Source of the DNA: Mesostigma viride
Lineage: Eukaryota > Streptophyta > Mesostigmatophyceae > Mesostigmatales > Mesostigmataceae
Reading direction: 5' to 3'
NCBI GenBank assembly: GCA_009746045.1
Contig: RPFO01000059.1
Coordinates: 2,303,716-2,367,715, forward strand
DNA length: 64,000 nt
Shown here: positions 35,825-47,400 of the stretch, piece after piece
Numbering within the stretch: position 1 is the first letter of the stretch
Layout: each line of letters begins with the position of its first letter
The notes under the pieces: generated by a model
What the model was told of the DNA's origin: nothing
The model's input: the letters and a program-made list of their open reading frames with translations, nothing else
Databases searched by the model: none
Position numbers and translations under genes: made by a program

Positions 35825-38800
35825 ATGTCTGTCGTGATTTGCACAACAGTTATCAAGCTGCCAGCCCCGACTCGTGGCGTGGCTACCACTAGCCCAAGGC
35901 GAGGGCGAGGTTTCCTATGGGAGCGTGGCCAGCTTAGCGCTCGCAAGGCGTACCGCATTGCCGGTGCCTCGGTGCGCTGCATGTCCTCAAGCGCTGGGGA
36001 GAAGGCTACCTACGGCGGCGCCTACCGGCAATTTCTCGACCAAGCCTGGCGCCGCGTGGGGGAGAAGGCCAACGGTCTTGTGAAGTTCCCAGACGATGTT
36101 CGTAATTCTCGTGTCCTTGTGACGCTGGAGATACTAATTCCTTCCAGTATTATCTGCGAACAGACCGATGGCCAAATATGGCTTACAGCTTGCTTACGCT
36201 CCAAGCTTCTCTAGGCAGCACATTGCGGGTTGCCGCGACATCGCTCATGCACGCTATTATTCTGCAAGTCTTTTGCCTGAGGTAGCAACTTCCATGGGGC
36301 TTCTGCATCATTTCATCCGACTAACCCTTTCTGGGGCGTTTCGTTTCCTTGACAGAAAGCAAGCGCGTTGTTATGCCCTACCACGTCCTTTGTCGGCGTT
36401 GTTGCATTAGACACTGGGTACAGCCCCATGCTTCTAGAACGGGGGACGTGCGCCAGGGCCGTGTTGGCACTCCATGTTCAGGCTAGGTGGATGCCGCGCG
36501 ATTGCACTGTGCACCCAGCAGAGACTAGCGTGGCAGAGGGCGGTGTTGTGTGGCAGAGGGCGGTGTTGCATGGCAGAGGCCCACACGGGTGTCCCTGTCG
36601 CTGAGCAATCAACCGTGGGTGTGGCTTGTCAGTGTCCACGTGGCTGCGCTGCACACGCCCACCTCATGTCCATCCTGCCTTGCAACCCAGTGATGAGAAG
36701 ACCACCCATCATGTTGCGCGGCCCCACATGTGAATGTGTGCTGTTTCCTGACTTGGCTGTGCTCGCCCATCCCACGACGGCCTGCCTGGTGGTGTTCGTG
36801 TCGCCTCCCCAGGCATTCACCCACATGCACGCTCCCGGTCGTGATGGCGGTGAGGCGCTCCACATCTACGGCCAGGCAGGGCAGGCGAACGCTCTGCGCT
36901 ACCTGCGCACCCTGGTGATTGACCAGGGACCGCAGCTGCAGGTAGGTGCTGCATCGAGTGCGTCCAGGGTCCCCCCTTTCTCCCCGTGCCCCTCACCGCG
37001 CGTGCTCTCCCCCCCCTACTGCTCCCATCGTGTGCACTCTCCCCCCCCAACTGCTCCCACCGCTGTGTGCTCTCGTCCCCCACCGTTTGTGTTCTCGTCC
37101 CCCACCGCGCGTGTTCTCGTTCCCCACCGCGTGCGTGTTCTCGTTCCCCACCGCGTGTGCTCTCATCCCCCACCGCGTGTGTTCTCGTTCCCCTCGTCCT
37201 CCCACCCCTCCTAATGCCCTGAATGTTCACGTCCTGTTCATGACGCAGCTTCTCGCCCTGTCCTTGTCACAGGTTCGCGCCCGATCTCCTGTTTGGCACG
37301 ATCATGGTGCCTGTTTCTTGACCCTGTGCATGTTCATGTCCGTATCTACGTAGATACGGATGTCTTCGCAACCCACTTCTTGCACCCGGCACCATCATGC
37401 GGCGCATGCATGCACCCTTTGCCTGTGCAGCAAGCCATGTCTGCCACTTGAAGCCCCTTGGCGGTGCGTATTGAACTGCTGGCCGCCCACACCTTGTGTT
37501 TGTGTCTGTGCATGGCGTGCGTGCGCAGGTGTTCAACTGCTGCTTCTTCCCAGACCCGGCGTATGACCTGCCCGCGTTTGGGGCCGATTTCGTGACCATG
37601 CCCCGCGGCAGCCTGGCAGCACTGTGAGTTAAGGGGTGGTTGGGTGGCACTGTGAATAAAGGGTTGTTCGGGTGGCACTGTGAGTGAGGGGTTTAGGGTG
37701 GCACTGTGAATGAAGGGGTGGCACGTGAGTAAAGGGGTGGTCGGATGGCATGTGAGTAAAGGGGTGGTCGGGTGGCACTGTGAATAAAGGGGTGGTCGGG
37801 TGGCATGTGAGTGAGGGGTAGTCCGGTGGCATGTGAGTGAGGGGTGGTCCGGTGGCATATGAGTGAGGGGTGGCCCGGTGGCATATGAGTGAGGGGTGGC
37901 CCGGTGGCATTCTGAGGGGTGGGGTCGGGTGGGCCCTGGGGTGGGCACATGCCCACACATGTATTAATGGTGGAATGATTGCTGTTGCTGCAACCACGGC
38001 AGTCTGTGCCGGATGTGTGCGGGTGGACATGGGCATCTATGCCTGCCCTGCCCCTCCCCGTCCCCCCGGTGCATCCCAGGCCTTGCGGACGCCTTGTGCT
38101 TCTAGCGTACCGTGAGAGTCTGCTGCGATGGCCCGGCAAAACATGGGCCCAACACGTCTGGACCCATAACCACCGCTGCATGAAGCTGGTGTATGGGGAA
38201 GAGGCCCATTTAACGACATTGTCGCCGACCAGGGCTAGTCACCGTTGCAGGCTCGCGTTGGCATTCTTGTGTCTGCAGGGCATACGTGCTAAATTGAGGC
38301 AACCTGTGTGCATACTTCCAGGGCGTGTGGCGGATGCCAGCATTGGTTAGCAGTGATGTGGACGTGTGCGTAATGCATTTGTGTGCATGGCCTGCGGGCC
38401 GCCTGATGATGGCTTGACATGTCATCCTCCACTCCTCTTGCCTGAGATTTCCTGCTGCCCTCCTGGCCCTCCCGCACTCCTGCACTCCTGCACTCCTGCA
38501 CTCCTGCACTCCTGCACTCCTGCACTCCTGCACTCCTGCACTCCTGCACTCCTGCACTCCTGCACTCCTGCACTCCTGCACTCCTGCACTCCTGCACTCC
38601 TGCACTCCTGCACTCCTGCACTCCTGCACTCCTGCACTCCTGCACTCCTGCACTCCTGCACTCATGCACTCCTGCACTCCTGCACTCCTGCACTCCTGCA
38701 CTCATGCACTCATGCACTCATGCACTCATGCACTCATGCACTCATGCACTCATGCACTCATGCACTCATGCACTCATGCACTCATGCACTCATGCACTCA

Positions 38801-41370
38801 TGCACTCATGCACTCATGCACTCATGCACTCATGCACTCATGCACTCATGCACTCATGCACTCATGCACTCATGCACTCATGCACTCCTGCACTGCTGCA
38901 CTCACGCCTGCGCTTCTGCACTCCTGCTCTCACACCTGCACTCTACGCGACATTCCACAGCGTTCACCCATGGGCAAGCAAGTGCATGCATGGTTGCTGG
39001 GGAAGTGGCATCCTCATAGCTGTCGGAACGCACCTGTGATGCTGCTTGGCACCACCTTGCGCTCCCGCTGTGGTGGCTGCGCGACACGGTGCCACGTGTA
39101 TGAGCAGGGACTTCCAACCGCTGGGTAACCGCCCTGCCACGGTGGAGGCCTACGTGTCGCGCCTGCAGCCGCTGCGGGCCCGCTTCCACACGGTGAGTCG
39201 CGCCGACCGCCATAGTGGGCGCTGCGGCAATTGTGGCATGCGGCTTCAGGAGTAAAGCGTGGCTGCTGCCGCAGGCGGGGGCTGCTAGCTGCACGGCTGC
39301 GAGCATGTAGGTGTGCTTGGCTGCCGCATGCATGTAAGGGCACGGTCATGGAACGAGCCAACGTGTGCACACCCGCACGCCCGGAGTGCTCGGAGCGGGA
39401 TGCGGGTTCTTGCTTGGGGCTTGCAAAGAAAGTATGGTTGGGGACTGTTCAAGCAGATGCACGCGGCATGGGGCATGTGCGCATGACAGGTGGGGGATAC
39501 TGATACCACGTGGTAGAGGCCAGAAACAGGGCAACTTGTGAGTCGCGGCTTTTTCTGCATGGGGCATGTATGCGGGAAACCCGCAGAATGCGCACGGCAG
39601 GCAGCAATGTGTCTGCAGGCGTGAGTTGCCACTGGCTGGTTGCTGGCTGTGGCCTCCTCGGCGGCTATTCTGTGTCCCAGGGGGGCACATGACGCGGGGC
39701 GACATGCATCCCATCGGCAGGACTTCCTTTCACCAGCAGGCACACGGGCATGGGTGGATGTATGGGGTTGGTTGGCCGGCAGCTTGAAGCGCAAAACTAT
39801 GGGGACTGAGTGAGGGCAGGATCTCCACGTGCAATGGCCGCGCGTGCAGCAGGTTCCTTGCCCTTGCCTAGATGTTGCTTTCCTCCTGCTGGCGCACGTT
39901 GGCTTGGCATGTTGGCTCACGTTTGCTTGTTTCACAGACACACCATATGGCCTGCCGTGTGGCATGTGAGCGGCTGCCTCAGGTGCAGCTTTATGTTTGT
40001 TGTGAAGAACTATCGTGTGTAATGCTCCCGCCCCGCCCTGCATCGACAATTCGCCGAGCTGGTCGCGTATCCTGCCATCCCTGCTGCTTGCTGCCCACAT
40101 GGTGGCGCAGGCGTTCCCTGAGGGGGGTCCCATGCCGGCGGAAGCCACCGAGTTTTTCTCCGCCGCCAAGATATGGACACGGTTCGGCAACGCTGCTGAA
40201 GTCTTGCCAACGCTGCTGCAGGCTTTTGAGGCATACCTGGAGGTGTGTGAAGGCAGCAATGGCGTTTCAGCAGGCACCCATGCACACACACGCGCACCCA
40301 ACCACCCACCCATGCACACAATGATTGGTCAGATAGGCATCCATGTGGAGGCGGACACCTGCATCAAGCAGCTGCGTTCAGTCGAACAACGGTGTAGGTC
40401 AACGCATCGTCTTTTGTTGCGTGGCAGCTTCATGCATGCGGGCACTGCCACGTGCTAGCAGGCATCTCGTCGACGAGATTCCAGACAGCAGCACGGCCAG
40501 GCGGACGGGAGGTGCACAACAAGTTCCCCATACATTCTCGGCATACAGCTGGCCTGTACAGCTGGCCAAGGATCTGCCAGCCACCCTGCCACTAGTAGTG
40601 GTGGCTTGTTATACAGCAAGGGCCGAAAGGCGGCCAAGGACCTGAAACGTTTGGGAACCTGGGACGACCAGCTGCGCACCACGGAGCCCAGCTTCAGCTT
40701 GGCGCTAACGTCGCGCGAGCCACAACGTTGTGGCTCAGTAGTGGAGGGCATATACCCATGCATGCCGGCCACATTGTTCTGATGTGATTGTGCCTGTGCT
40801 TACCCTGCGGCCAATGGTAATCGATTGGCCAACTGTTGCTGCCTGCTGGTGTTGCTGCCGGCTGCCAACCGCAGGCCTATGTCTCACTGGTTAACTCCAC
40901 CCCTCCGCTGCGCGACCCAGCTGAGGTGGACCGGCTGAGGGAGGGCCAGCACCGCTACCTCAGCTACCGCGCGGAGAAGGTGGCCACTCTCTCCCTGTTG
41001 CCTGTTAGCTGCACGTATGGTGCCCTGTCTGCCCTACTGCCTGCCTGTCTATCTGTGTATAGGATGGGATGCTTTTTTGTGGGTGACGCCACAGGCCAGG
41101 CGTGGGGTTTTCAGCCCCCTGCCACATTCTCCTGCTTGCGTCTCCTCCCTCGATTTCTTCTGTAACAGCTCGTCGTGGCCGGCCGCCTACCTTGCACAGA
41201 TGGTGGGCAACTGCTTGTGGTCTAGGTGAACCAGGCGTGTGTGTCTTTGTCGATGTTATGTCCTGAGTCACGGTCGCACATGTGCCCTTTTTTTGTACAG
41301 GGCATACTGTTTGGATGAATTTTTATCGAAATTTCTCCTTGGTGGGCTTTTCTCGGAGATGGCGCCATAA
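35825..41370 (+). CDS. Ferredoxin-dependent bilin reductase, HY2/PebA type
   Basis: Nine exons (35825-36101, 36148-36281, 36813-36941, 37529-37623, 39108-39192, 40111-40242, 40875-40979, 41063-41082, 41301-41370) give 348 residues in one frame. The enzyme reduces biliverdin with ferredoxin electrons in the plastid; the Ser/Arg/Ala-rich, acid-poor first ~50 residues fit a transit peptide. Family motifs are LRYLRTLVIDQGPQLQ, VFNCCFFPDPAYDLP, AFGADFVTMP, ALDFQPL, EFFSAAKIWTRF, and QHRYLSYRAEK near the end. The catalytic Asp of GAD is present. The residue equivalent to PcyA His88 is Asn (VFNCC), as in HY2 and PebA, so a phytochromobilin or dihydrobiliverdin/phycoerythrobilin-type product is more likely than phycocyanobilin (inference). 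Exon 8 is a 20-nt microexon. Exon 2 has correct phase but weak similarity and is the least certain. Intron 4 starts with a junction-spanning array. Confidence 0.91.
36990..37195 (+). repeat. About 25-bp imperfect tandem repeat in intron 3
   Basis: Repeated CCCCCACCGCGTGTGTTCTC-like units, about eight copies, lie 50 bp after the donor of bilin reductase exon 3. They do not include exon sequence. Confidence 0.88.
37612..37915 (+). repeat. About 28-bp array spanning the exon 4 donor (11-12 copies)
   Basis: Bilin reductase exon 4 ends CTGGCAGCACT|GTGAGTT. The intron repeats GGTGGCACT|GTGARTRAAGG, then GGTGGCATGTGAGTGAGG and GGTGGCATATGAGTGAGG, getting further from the exon sequence with distance. 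GTGAGT or GTGAAT donors recur about every 28 bp. The sense strand is G-rich. Confidence 0.92.
38468..38898 (+). repeat. Octamer array: (CACTCCTG)n then (CACTCATG)n
   Basis: About 27 copies of CACTCCTG are followed by about 24 copies of CACTCATG, with one early CATG unit and a short reversion to CCTG (38661-38705) before the switch becomes stable. It lies in intron 4 of the bilin reductase gene. Because the period is 8, all frames are open in one or both directions. Confidence 0.96.
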
Positions 41371-41477
41371 CCCAGCCAACTTGGAAGCATTTCTTGTCGG
41401 TGGGAAGCAATGCAAGGCCAGTCCTGCGTTGTTTCTGCTGCTGTTGTGCAGTTGCCTGCAGCTGCTGGGTGTGTGCT

Positions 41478-44400
41478 CAGGTGGTTGGGGTGGAGGAGCG
41501 TGAGGGGTTAGGTGTTGACAGGGGAAACAAAGGAGGTGCGGGAGCTGTGCAGGTGGTTGGGGTGGAGGAGCGTGAGGGGTTAGGTGTTGACAGGGGAACC
41601 AAAGGAGGTGCGGGAGCTGTGCAGGTGGTTGGGGTGGAGGAGCGTGAGGGGTTAGGTGTTGACAGGGGAACCAAAGGAGGTGCGGGAGCTGTGCAGGTGG
41701 TTGGGGTGGAGGAGCGTGAGGGGTTAGGTGTTGACAGGGGAACCAAAGGAGGTGCGGGAGCTGTGCAGGTGGTTGGGGTGGAGGAGCGTGAGGGGTTAGG
41801 TGTTGACAGGGGAACCAAAGGAGGTGCGGGAGCTGTGCAGGTGGTTGGGGTGGAGGAGCGTGAGGGGTTAGGTGTTGACAGGGGAACCAAAGGAGGTGCG
41901 GGAGCTGTGCAGGTGGTTGGGGTGGAGGAGCGTGAGGGGTTAGGTGTTGACAGGGGAACCAAAGGAGGTGCGGGAGCTGTGCAGGTGGTTGGGGTGGAGG
42001 AGCGTGAGGGGTTAGGTGTTGACAGGGGAACCAAAGGAGGTGCGGGAGCTGTGCAGGTGGTTGGGGTGGAGGAGCGTGAGGGGTTAGGTGTTGACAGGGG
42101 AACCAAAGGAGGTGCGGGAGCTGTGCAGGTGGTTGGGGTGGAGGAGCGTGAGGGGTTAGGTGTTGACAGGGGAACCAAAGGAGGTGCGGGAGCTGTGCAG
42201 GTGGTTGGGGTGGAGGAGCGTGAGGGGTTAGGTGTTGACAGGGGAACCAAAGGAGGTGCGGGAGCTGTGCAGGTGGTTGGGGTGGAGGAGCGTGAGGGGT
42301 TAGGTGTTGACAGGGGAACCAAAGGAGGTGCGGGAGCTGTGCAGGTGGTTGGGGTGGAGGAGCGTGAGGGGTTAGGTGTTGACAGGGGAACCAAAGGAGG
42401 TGCGGGAGCTGTGCAGGTGGTTGGGGTGGAGGAGCGTGAGGGGTTAGGTGTTGACAGGGGAACCAAAGGAGGTGCGGGAGCTGTGCAGGTGGTTGGGGTG
42501 GAGGAGCGTGAGGGGTTAGGTGTTGACAGGGGAACCAAAGGAGGTGCGGGAGCTGTGCAGGTGGTTGGGGTGGAGGAGCGTGAGGGGTTAGGTGTTGACA
42601 GGGGAACCAAAGGAGGTGCGGGAGCTGTGCAGGTGGTTGGGGTGGAGGAGCGTGAGGGGTTAGGTGTTGACAGGGGAACCAAAGGAGGTGCGGGAGCTGT
42701 GCAGGTGGTTGGGGTGGAGGAGCGTGAGGGGTTAGGTGTTGACAGGGGAACCAAAGGAGGTGCGGGAGCTGTGCAGGTGGTTGGGGTGGAGGAGCGTGAG
42801 GGGTTAGGTGTTGACAGGGGAACCAAAGGAGGTGCGGGAGCTGTGCAGGTGGTTGGGGTGGAGGAGCGTGAGGGGTTAGGTGTTGACAGGGGAACCAAAG
42901 GAGGTGCGGGAGCTGTGCAGGTGGTTGGGGTGGAGGAGCGTGAGGGGTTAGGTGTTGACAGGGGAACCAAAGGAGGTGCGGGAGCTGTGCAGGTGGTTGG
43001 GGTGGAGGAGCGTGAGGGGTTAGGTGTTGACAGGGGAACCAAAGGAGGTGCGGGAGCTGTGCAGGTGGTTGGGGTGGAGGAGCGTGAGGGGTTAGGTGTT
43101 GACAGGGGAACCAAAGGAGGTGCGGGAGCTGTGCAGGTGGTTGGGGTGGAGGAGCGTGAGGGGTTAGGTGTTGACAGGGGAACCAAAGGAGGTGCGGGAG
43201 CTGTGCAGGTGGTTGGGGTGGAGGAGCGTGAGGGGTTAGGTGTTGACAGGGGAACCAAAGGAGGTGCGGGAGCTGTGCAGGTGGTTGGGGTGGAGGAGCG
43301 TGAGGGGTTAGGTGTTGACAGGGGAACCAAAGGAGGTGCGGGAGCTGTGCAGGTGGTTGGGGTGGAGGAGCGTGAGGGGTTAGGTGTTGACAGGGGAACC
43401 AAAGGAGGTGCGGGAGCTGTGCAGGTGGTTGGGGTGGAGGAGCGTGAGGGGTTAGGTGTTGACAGGGGAACCAAAGGAGGTGCGGGAGCTGTGCAGGTGG
43501 TTGGGGTGGAGGAGCGTGAGGGGTTAGGTGTTGACAGGGGAACCAAAGGAGGTGCGGGAGCTGTGCAGGTGGTTGGGGTGGAGGAGCGTGAGGGGTTAGG
43601 TGTTGACAGGGGAACCAAAGGAGGTGCGGGAGCTGTGCAGGTGGTTGGGGTGGAGGAGCGTGAGGGGTTAGGTGTTGACAGGGGAACCAAAGGAGGTGCG
43701 GGAGCTGTGCAGGTGGTTGGGGTGGAGGAGCGTGAGGGGTTAGGTGTTGACAGGGGAACCAAAGGAGGTGCGGGAGCTGTGCAGGTGGTTGGGGTGGAGG
43801 AGCGTGAGGGGTTAGGTGTTGACAGGGGAACCAAAGGAGGTGCGGGAGCTGTGCAGGTGGTTGGGGTGGAGGAGCGTGAGGGGTTAGGTGTTGACAGGGG
43901 AACCAAAGGAGGTGCGGGAGCTGTGCAGGTGGTTGGGGTGGAGGAGCGTGAGGGGTTAGGTGTTGACAGGGGAACCAAAGGAGGTGCGGGAGCTGTGCAG
44001 GTGGTTGGGGTGGAGGAGCGTGAGGGGTTAGGTGTTGACAGGGGAACCAAAGGAGGTGCGGGAGCTGTGCAGGTGGTTGGGGTGGAGGAGCGTGAGGGGT
44101 TAGGTGTTGACAGGGGAACCAAAGGAGGTGCGGGAGCTGTGCAGGTGGTTGGGGTGGAGGAGCGTGAGGGGTTAGGTGTTGACAGGGGAACCAAAGGAGG
44201 TGCGGGAGCTGTGCAGGTGGTTGGGGTGGAGGAGCGTGAGGGGTTAGGTGTTGACAGGGGAACCAAAGGAGGTGCGGGAGCTGTGCAGGTGGTTGGGGTG
44301 GAGGAGCGTGAGGGGTTAGGTGTTGACAGGGGAACCAAAGGAGGTGCGGGAGCTGTGCAGGTGGTTGGGGTGGAGGAGCGTGAGGGGTTAGGTGTTGACA

Positions 44401-47400
44401 GGGGAACCAAAGGAGGTGCGGGAGCTGTGCAGGTGGTTGGGGTGGAGGAGCGTGAGGGGTTAGGTGTTGACAGGGGAACCAAAGGAGGTGCGGGAGCTGT
44501 GCAGGTGGTTGGGGTGGAGGAGCGTGAGGGGTTAGGTGTTGACAGGGGAACCAAAGGAGGTGCGGGAGCTGTGCAGGTGGTTGGGGTGGAGGAGCGTGAG
44601 GGGTTAGGTGTTGACAGGGGAACCAAAGGAGGTGCGGGAGCTGTGCAGGTGGTTGGGGTGGAGGAGCGTGAGGGGTTAGGTGTTGACAGGGGAACCAAAG
44701 GAGGTGCGGGAGCTGTGCAGGTGGTTGGGGTGGAGGAGCGTGAGGGGTTAGGTGTTGACAGGGGAACCAAAGGAGGTGCGGGAGCTGTGCAGGTGGTTGG
44801 GGTGGAGGAGCGTGAGGGGTTAGGTGTTGACAGGGGAACCAAAGGAGGTGCGGGAGCTGTGCAGGTGGTTGGGGTGGAGGAGCGTGAGGGGTTAGGTGTT
44901 GACAGGGGAACCAAAGGAGGTGCGGGAGCTGTGCAGGTGGTTGGGGTGGAGGAGCGTGAGGGGTTAGGTGTTGACAGGGGAACCAAAGGAGGTGCGGGAG
45001 CTGTGCAGGTGGTTGGGGTGGAGGAGCGTGAGGGGTTAGGTGTTGACAGGGGAACCAAAGGAGGTGCGGGAGCTGTGCAGGTGGTTGGGGTGGAGGAGCG
45101 TGAGGGGTTAGGTGTTGACAGGGGAACCAAAGGAGGTGCGGGAGCTGTGCAGGTGGTTGGGGTGGAGGAGCGTGAGGGGTTAGGTGTTGACAGGGGAACC
45201 AAAGGAGGTGCGGGAGCTGTGCAGGTGGTTGGGGTGGAGGAGCGTGAGGGGTTAGGTGTTGACAGGGGAACCAAAGGAGGTGCGGGAGCTGTGCAGGTGG
45301 TTGGGGTGGAGGAGCGTGAGGGGTTAGGTGTTGACAGGGGAACCAAAGGAGGTGCGGGAGCTGTGCAGGTGGTTGGGGTGGAGGAGCGTGAGGGGTTAGG
45401 TGTTGACAGGGGAACCAAAGGAGGTGCGGGAGCTGTGCAGGTGGTTGGGGTGGAGGAGCGTGAGGGGTTAGGTGTTGACAGGGGAACCAAAGGAGGTGCG
45501 GGAGCTGTGCAGGTGGTTGGGGTGGAGGAGCGTGAGGGGTTAGGTGTTGACAGGGGAACCAAAGGAGGTGCGGGAGCTGTGCAGGTGGTTGGGGTGGAGG
45601 AGCGTGAGGGGTTAGGTGTTGACAGGGGAACCAAAGGAGGTGCGGGAGCTGTGCAGGTGGTTGGGGTGGAGGAGCGTGAGGGGTTAGGTGTTGACAGGGG
45701 AACCAAAGGAGGTGCGGGAGCTGTGCAGGTGGTTGGGGTGGAGGAGCGTGAGGGGTTAGGTGTTGACAGGGGAACCAAAGGAGGTGCGGGAGCTGTGCAG
45801 GTGGTTGGGGTGGAGGAGCGTGAGGGGTTAGGTGTTGACAGGGGAACCAAAGGAGGTGCGGGAGCTGTGCAGGTGGTTGGGGTGGAGGAGCGTGAGGGGT
45901 TAGGTGTTGACAGGGGAACCAAAGGAGGTGCGGGAGCTGTGCAGGTGGTTGGGGTGGAGGAGCGTGAGGGGTTAGGTGTTGACAGGGGAACCAAAGGAGG
46001 TGCGGGAGCTGTGCAGGTGGTTGGGGTGGAGGAGCGTGAGGGGTTAGGTGTTGACAGGGGAACCAAAGGAGGTGCGGGAGCTGTGCAGGTGGTTGGGGTG
46101 GAGGAGCGTGAGGGGTTAGGTGTTGACAGGGGAACCAAAGGAGGTGCGGGAGCTGTGCAGGTGGTTGGGGTGGAGGAGCGTGAGGGGTTAGGTGTTGACA
46201 GGGGAACCAAAGGAGGTGCGGGAGCTGTGCAGGTGGTTGGGGTGGAGGAGCGTGAGGGGTTAGGTGTTGACAGGGGAACCAAAGGAGGTGCGGGAGCTGT
46301 GCAGGTGGTTGGGGTGGAGGAGCGTGAGGGGTTAGGTGTTGACAGGGGAACCAAAGGAGGTGCGGGAGCTGTGCAGGTGGTTGGGGTGGAGGAGCGTGAG
46401 GGGTTAGGTGTTGACAGGGGAACCAAAGGAGGTGCGGGAGCTGTGCAGGTGGTTGGGGTGGAGGAGCGTGAGGGGTTAGGTGTTGACAGGGGAACCAAAG
46501 GAGGTGCGGGAGCTGTGCAGGTGGTTGGGGTGGAGGAGCGTGAGGGGTTAGGTGTTGACAGGGGAACCAAAGGAGGTGCGGGAGCTGTGCAGGTGGTTGG
46601 GGTGGAGGAGCGTGAGGGGTTAGGTGTTGACAGGGGAACCAAAGGAGGTGCGGGAGCTGTGCAGGTGGTTGGGGTGGAGGAGCGTGAGGGGTTAGGTGTT
46701 GACAGGGGAACCAAAGGAGGTGCGGGAGCTGTGCAGGTGGTTGGGGTGGAGGAGCGTGAGGGGTTAGGTGTTGACAGGGGAACCAAAGGAGGTGCGGGAG
46801 CTGTGCAGGTGGTTGGGGTGGAGGAGCGTGAGGGGTTAGGTGTTGACAGGGGAACCAAAGGAGGTGCGGGAGCTGTGCAGGTGGTTGGGGTGGAGGAGCG
46901 TGAGGGGTTAGGTGTTGACAGGGGAACCAAAGGAGGTGCGGGAGCTGTGCAGGTGGTTGGGGTGGAGGAGCGTGAGGGGTTAGGTGTTGACAGGGGAACC
47001 AAAGGAGGTGCGGGAGCTGTGCAGGTGGTTGGGGTGGAGGAGCGTGAGGGGTTAGGTGTTGACAGGGGAACCAAAGGAGGTGCGGGAGCTGTGCAGGTGG
47101 TTGGGGTGGAGGAGCGTGAGGGGTTAGGTGTTGACAGGGGAACCAAAGGAGGTGCGGGAGCTGTGCAGGTGGTTGGGGTGGAGGAGCGTGAGGGGTTAGG
47201 TGTTGACAGGGGAACCAAAGGAGGTGCGGGAGCTGTGCAGGTGGTTGGGGTGGAGGAGCGTGAGGGGTTAGGTGTTGACAGGGGAACCAAAGGAGGTGCG
47301 GGAGCTGTGCAGGTGGTTGGGGTGGAGGAGCGTGAGGGGTTAGGTGTTGACAGGGGAACCAAAGGAGGTGCGGGAGCTGTGCAGGTGGTTGGGGTGGAGG

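Noticed and set aside
38210-39128. Frames encoding poly-QECRSAGV and poly-LLHSCTPA
   Set aside because: They come from the octamer repeat, which is open in several frames at once.
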